Shown in pieces: positions 6,348-6,884 of a stretch of 6,884 bases of DNA (the stretch's first letter is position 1; each line of letters opens with the position of its first letter). The stretch lies in contig JAGHBR010000290.1 of the NCBI GenBank assembly GCA_021160885.1, positions 1 through 6,884 of the forward strand, given 5' to 3'. Made by a program: the position numbers and the translations under genes. The notes beneath the pieces are model-generated. The model made no database searches. It saw only the letters and a program-made list of their open reading frames with translations, and was not told where the DNA came from. The DNA comes from Caldisericaceae bacterium (GTDB lineage Bacteria; Calditrichota; Calditrichia; Calditrichales; Calditrichaceae).

Positions 6348-6593
6348 ATGGCCAAAGCTGCTGGTAAAAAGGCACAAAAGAAACGCCAGGGAAAAAGGGT
6401 TGAGGCAATTATTATTGGCAAGAAAAATATCAACATTTTTCTTGTTGGTTTGGCCTTAATTATATTAGGTTATGTTTTAATGGCTCAACCGCCTGCTGAC
6501 GGATTCCTGTCGCTGCACCTGGCACCTGTTGTGCTGATCATAGCCTATTTAATTGTCATACCGGTGGCAATAATGGTCAAGGACAAAAAATAA
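6348..6593 (+). CDS. Small DUF3098-like membrane protein
   Basis: This 81-residue protein has a very basic N-terminal tail (AKAAGKKAQKKRQGKR), the motif KKNINIFLVGLALIILGYVLM leading into a first membrane helix (about 27-46), a short loop, and a second helix (about 57-76) starting LAPVVLIIAYLIVIP, then a basic KDKK end. The 'KN..L...G..LI.LGf.LM...LAP..LiigY..i..ai' pattern is that of DUF3098 proteins, which are small two-helix proteins of unknown function found mainly in Bacteroidota and relatives. Both ends are probably cytoplasmic, by the positive-inside rule. The ATG at 6348 is preceded by AGAGAG about eight bases upstream; an earlier ATG at 6341 is out of frame and stops quickly. The gene is followed after 13 bp by tRNA-Val, so the two are probably co-transcribed. 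Confidence 0.78.
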   Translation: MAKAAGKKAQKKRQGKRVEAIIIGKKNINIFLVGLALIILGYVLMAQPPADGFLSLHLAPVVLIIAYLIVIPVAIMVKDKK

Positions 6594-6606
6594 TCGCTAA
6601 ATAACC

Positions 6607-6681
6607 GGGCGATTAGCTCAGTTGGTCTAGAGCACCTGCCTTACAAGCAGGGGGTCGTAGGTTCGAATCCTACATCGCCCA
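6607..6681 (+). tRNA. tRNA-Val (anticodon TAC)
   Basis: A complete cloverleaf is visible: acceptor strands GGGCGAT (6607-6613) and ATCGCCC (6674-6680) with discriminator A6681, D stem GCTC/GAGC with the GG of the D loop, anticodon stem CCTGC/GCAGG around loop CTTACAA, a five-base variable loop, and T stem GTAGG/CCTAC around TTCGAAT. The anticodon TAC (6642-6644) reads GTA, with wobble to other Val codons. The 3' CCA is not encoded (A is followed by CAA), so it must be added enzymatically. No separate promoter fits in the 13 bp before it; transcription probably comes from the upstream small gene. A strong terminator follows. Confidence 0.96.
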
Positions 6682-6689
6682 CAATTATT

Positions 6690-6720
6690 GCCTGTCTTAC
6701 CAGACAGGCTTTTCTTTTTT
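6690..6720 (+). terminator. Intrinsic terminator after tRNA-Val
   Basis: A perfect 8-bp stem, GCCTGTCT (6690-6697) with AGACAGGC (6702-6709), closes a four-base loop (TACC) and is followed by TTTTCTTTTTT (6710-6720). This should end the transcript carrying the small membrane protein and the tRNA. Confidence 0.9.
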
Positions 6721-6790
6721 ACAAAGCTCAGTTGGTCTGGAGCATCCCGACAAGTCGGGAGAGTCTCAGGTTCGAATCCTACATCGCCCA
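6721..6790 (+). pseudogene. Degenerate tRNA-Val copy (tRNA-like repeat unit 2)
   Basis: The unit matches tRNA-Val over the D arm (AGCTCAGTTGGTCT, 6725-6738, then GGAGCA) and over the T loop and 3' acceptor strand (GGTTCGAATCCTACATCGCCCA, ending 6790). The 5' acceptor strand GGGCGAT is absent and replaced by T-rich terminator sequence plus ACAA, so no acceptor stem can form. The anticodon arm is replaced by the palindrome TCCCGACAAGTCGGGA (6745-6760). The outer two pairs of the T stem are broken (TCAGG against CCTAC). It cannot act as a tRNA. It is spaced 110 bp from the same point in the intact tRNA and is followed by its own terminator hairpin, so it looks like a diverged tandem duplicate. 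Confidence 0.85.
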
Positions 6791-6799
6791 CTTACTTAA

Positions 6800-6831
6800 G
6801 CCTGTCTTCAACAGATGGGCTTTTCTTTTTT
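6800..6831 (+). terminator. Terminator-like hairpin after tRNA-like unit 2
   Basis: GCCTGTCT (6800-6807) pairs with AGATGGGC (6813-6820) over 8 bp with two G-U pairs around a five-base loop (TCAAC), followed by TTTTCTTTTTT (6821-6831). The T-tract is identical to that of the first terminator. The 3' stem and loop have changed but the fold is kept on the plus-strand RNA. Confidence 0.8.
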
Positions 6832-6832
6832 A

Positions 6833-6884
6833 AAAAGCTCAGTTGGTCTGGAGCATCCCGACAAGTCGGGAGGGTCGTAGGTTC
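6833..6884 (+). pseudogene. Degenerate tRNA-Val copy (tRNA-like repeat unit 3, cut by window edge)
   Basis: This third copy starts 111 bp after unit 2. It has the same D arm (AGCTCAGTTGGTCTGGAGCA), the same palindrome in place of the anticodon arm (6856-6871) and, unlike unit 2, an unaltered GGTCGTAGGTTC as in the intact tRNA. The 5' acceptor strand is missing here too (AAAA replaces it). The copy continues beyond the right edge, so the number of units is unknown. Confidence 0.8.

Larger units (their letters stand above)
6607..6884 (+). repeat. Tandem array of tRNA-plus-terminator units, period 110-111 bp
   Basis: The motif AGCTCA begins at 6615, 6725 and 6836, giving periods of 110 and 111. 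Each unit has tRNA-derived sequence; the first two also show a GCCTGTC hairpin with TTTTCTTTTTT, and the third runs off the edge. Only the first unit is a functional tRNA. Units 2 and 3 share features absent from unit 1: the palindromic hairpin, the D-loop A to G change at 6739, and loss of the 5' acceptor strand. They therefore derive from a common altered copy that was amplified afterwards. Confidence 0.88.

Noticed and set aside
6721..6790. A second functional tRNA gene
   Set aside because: No 5' acceptor strand, two broken T-stem pairs and a palindrome with a six-base or smaller loop in place of a seven-base anticodon loop.
6607..6884. CRISPR array
   Set aside because: The repeats are about 110 bp, contain tRNA sequence and terminators, and have no short unique spacers.

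Overview
The window looks like chromosomal DNA of a Gram-negative, AT-rich bacterium of the FCB (Fibrobacterota-Chlorobiota-Bacteroidota) assemblage, possibly Calditrichota or a neighbouring phylum. The clues are an MCE/Mla lipid-transport operon, which implies an outer membrane; a secreted helix-hairpin-helix plus beta-barrel-like protein of a kind common in FCB genomes; a DUF3098-like two-helix membrane protein; and promoters matching the Bacteroidota -33/-7 pattern (TTTG-N20-TAnnTTTG). The phylum is inferred and not proven.

Left part (1-741). The 3' end of a plus-strand gene enters from the left edge (3-215). Its last codons lie inside one end of an AT-rich, non-coding element of 369 bp (199-567). 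This element has perfect 14-bp terminal inverted repeats that start CCC and end GGG, and it is flanked on both sides by TTAA. This is the architecture of a MITE-like element with a TTAA target duplication. Nothing genic was recognised from 572 to 741.

Centre (742-6217, all minus strand). Five genes run in the order mlaD (MCE protein), auxiliary lipoprotein, mlaE (permease with a fused N-terminal STAS/MlaB-like domain), mlaF (ATPase), then after 136 bp a large secreted helix-hairpin-helix/beta-barrel protein. The first four overlap or nearly touch and should form one transcription unit for an inner-membrane phospholipid transporter. The auxiliary lipoprotein gene is split by a single in-frame TAA. 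The reading frame continues in the same phase with family-typical sequence on the other side, so it is a pseudogene, a strain-level nonsense mutation or a sequencing error.

Right part (6218-6884, plus strand). A compact divergent promoter region separates mlaD from a small DUF3098-like gene. That gene is followed after only 13 bp by an intact tRNA-Val(TAC) and a strong intrinsic terminator. The tRNA-plus-terminator unit is then repeated with a 110-111 bp period. The repeat copies are degenerate: they lack the 5' acceptor strand, carry a palindromic hairpin in place of the anticodon arm, and keep the D arm, most of the T arm and the terminator. The array runs off the right edge. This tRNA-derived array, the TTAA-flanked element and the interrupted lipoprotein gene are the most noteworthy observations.
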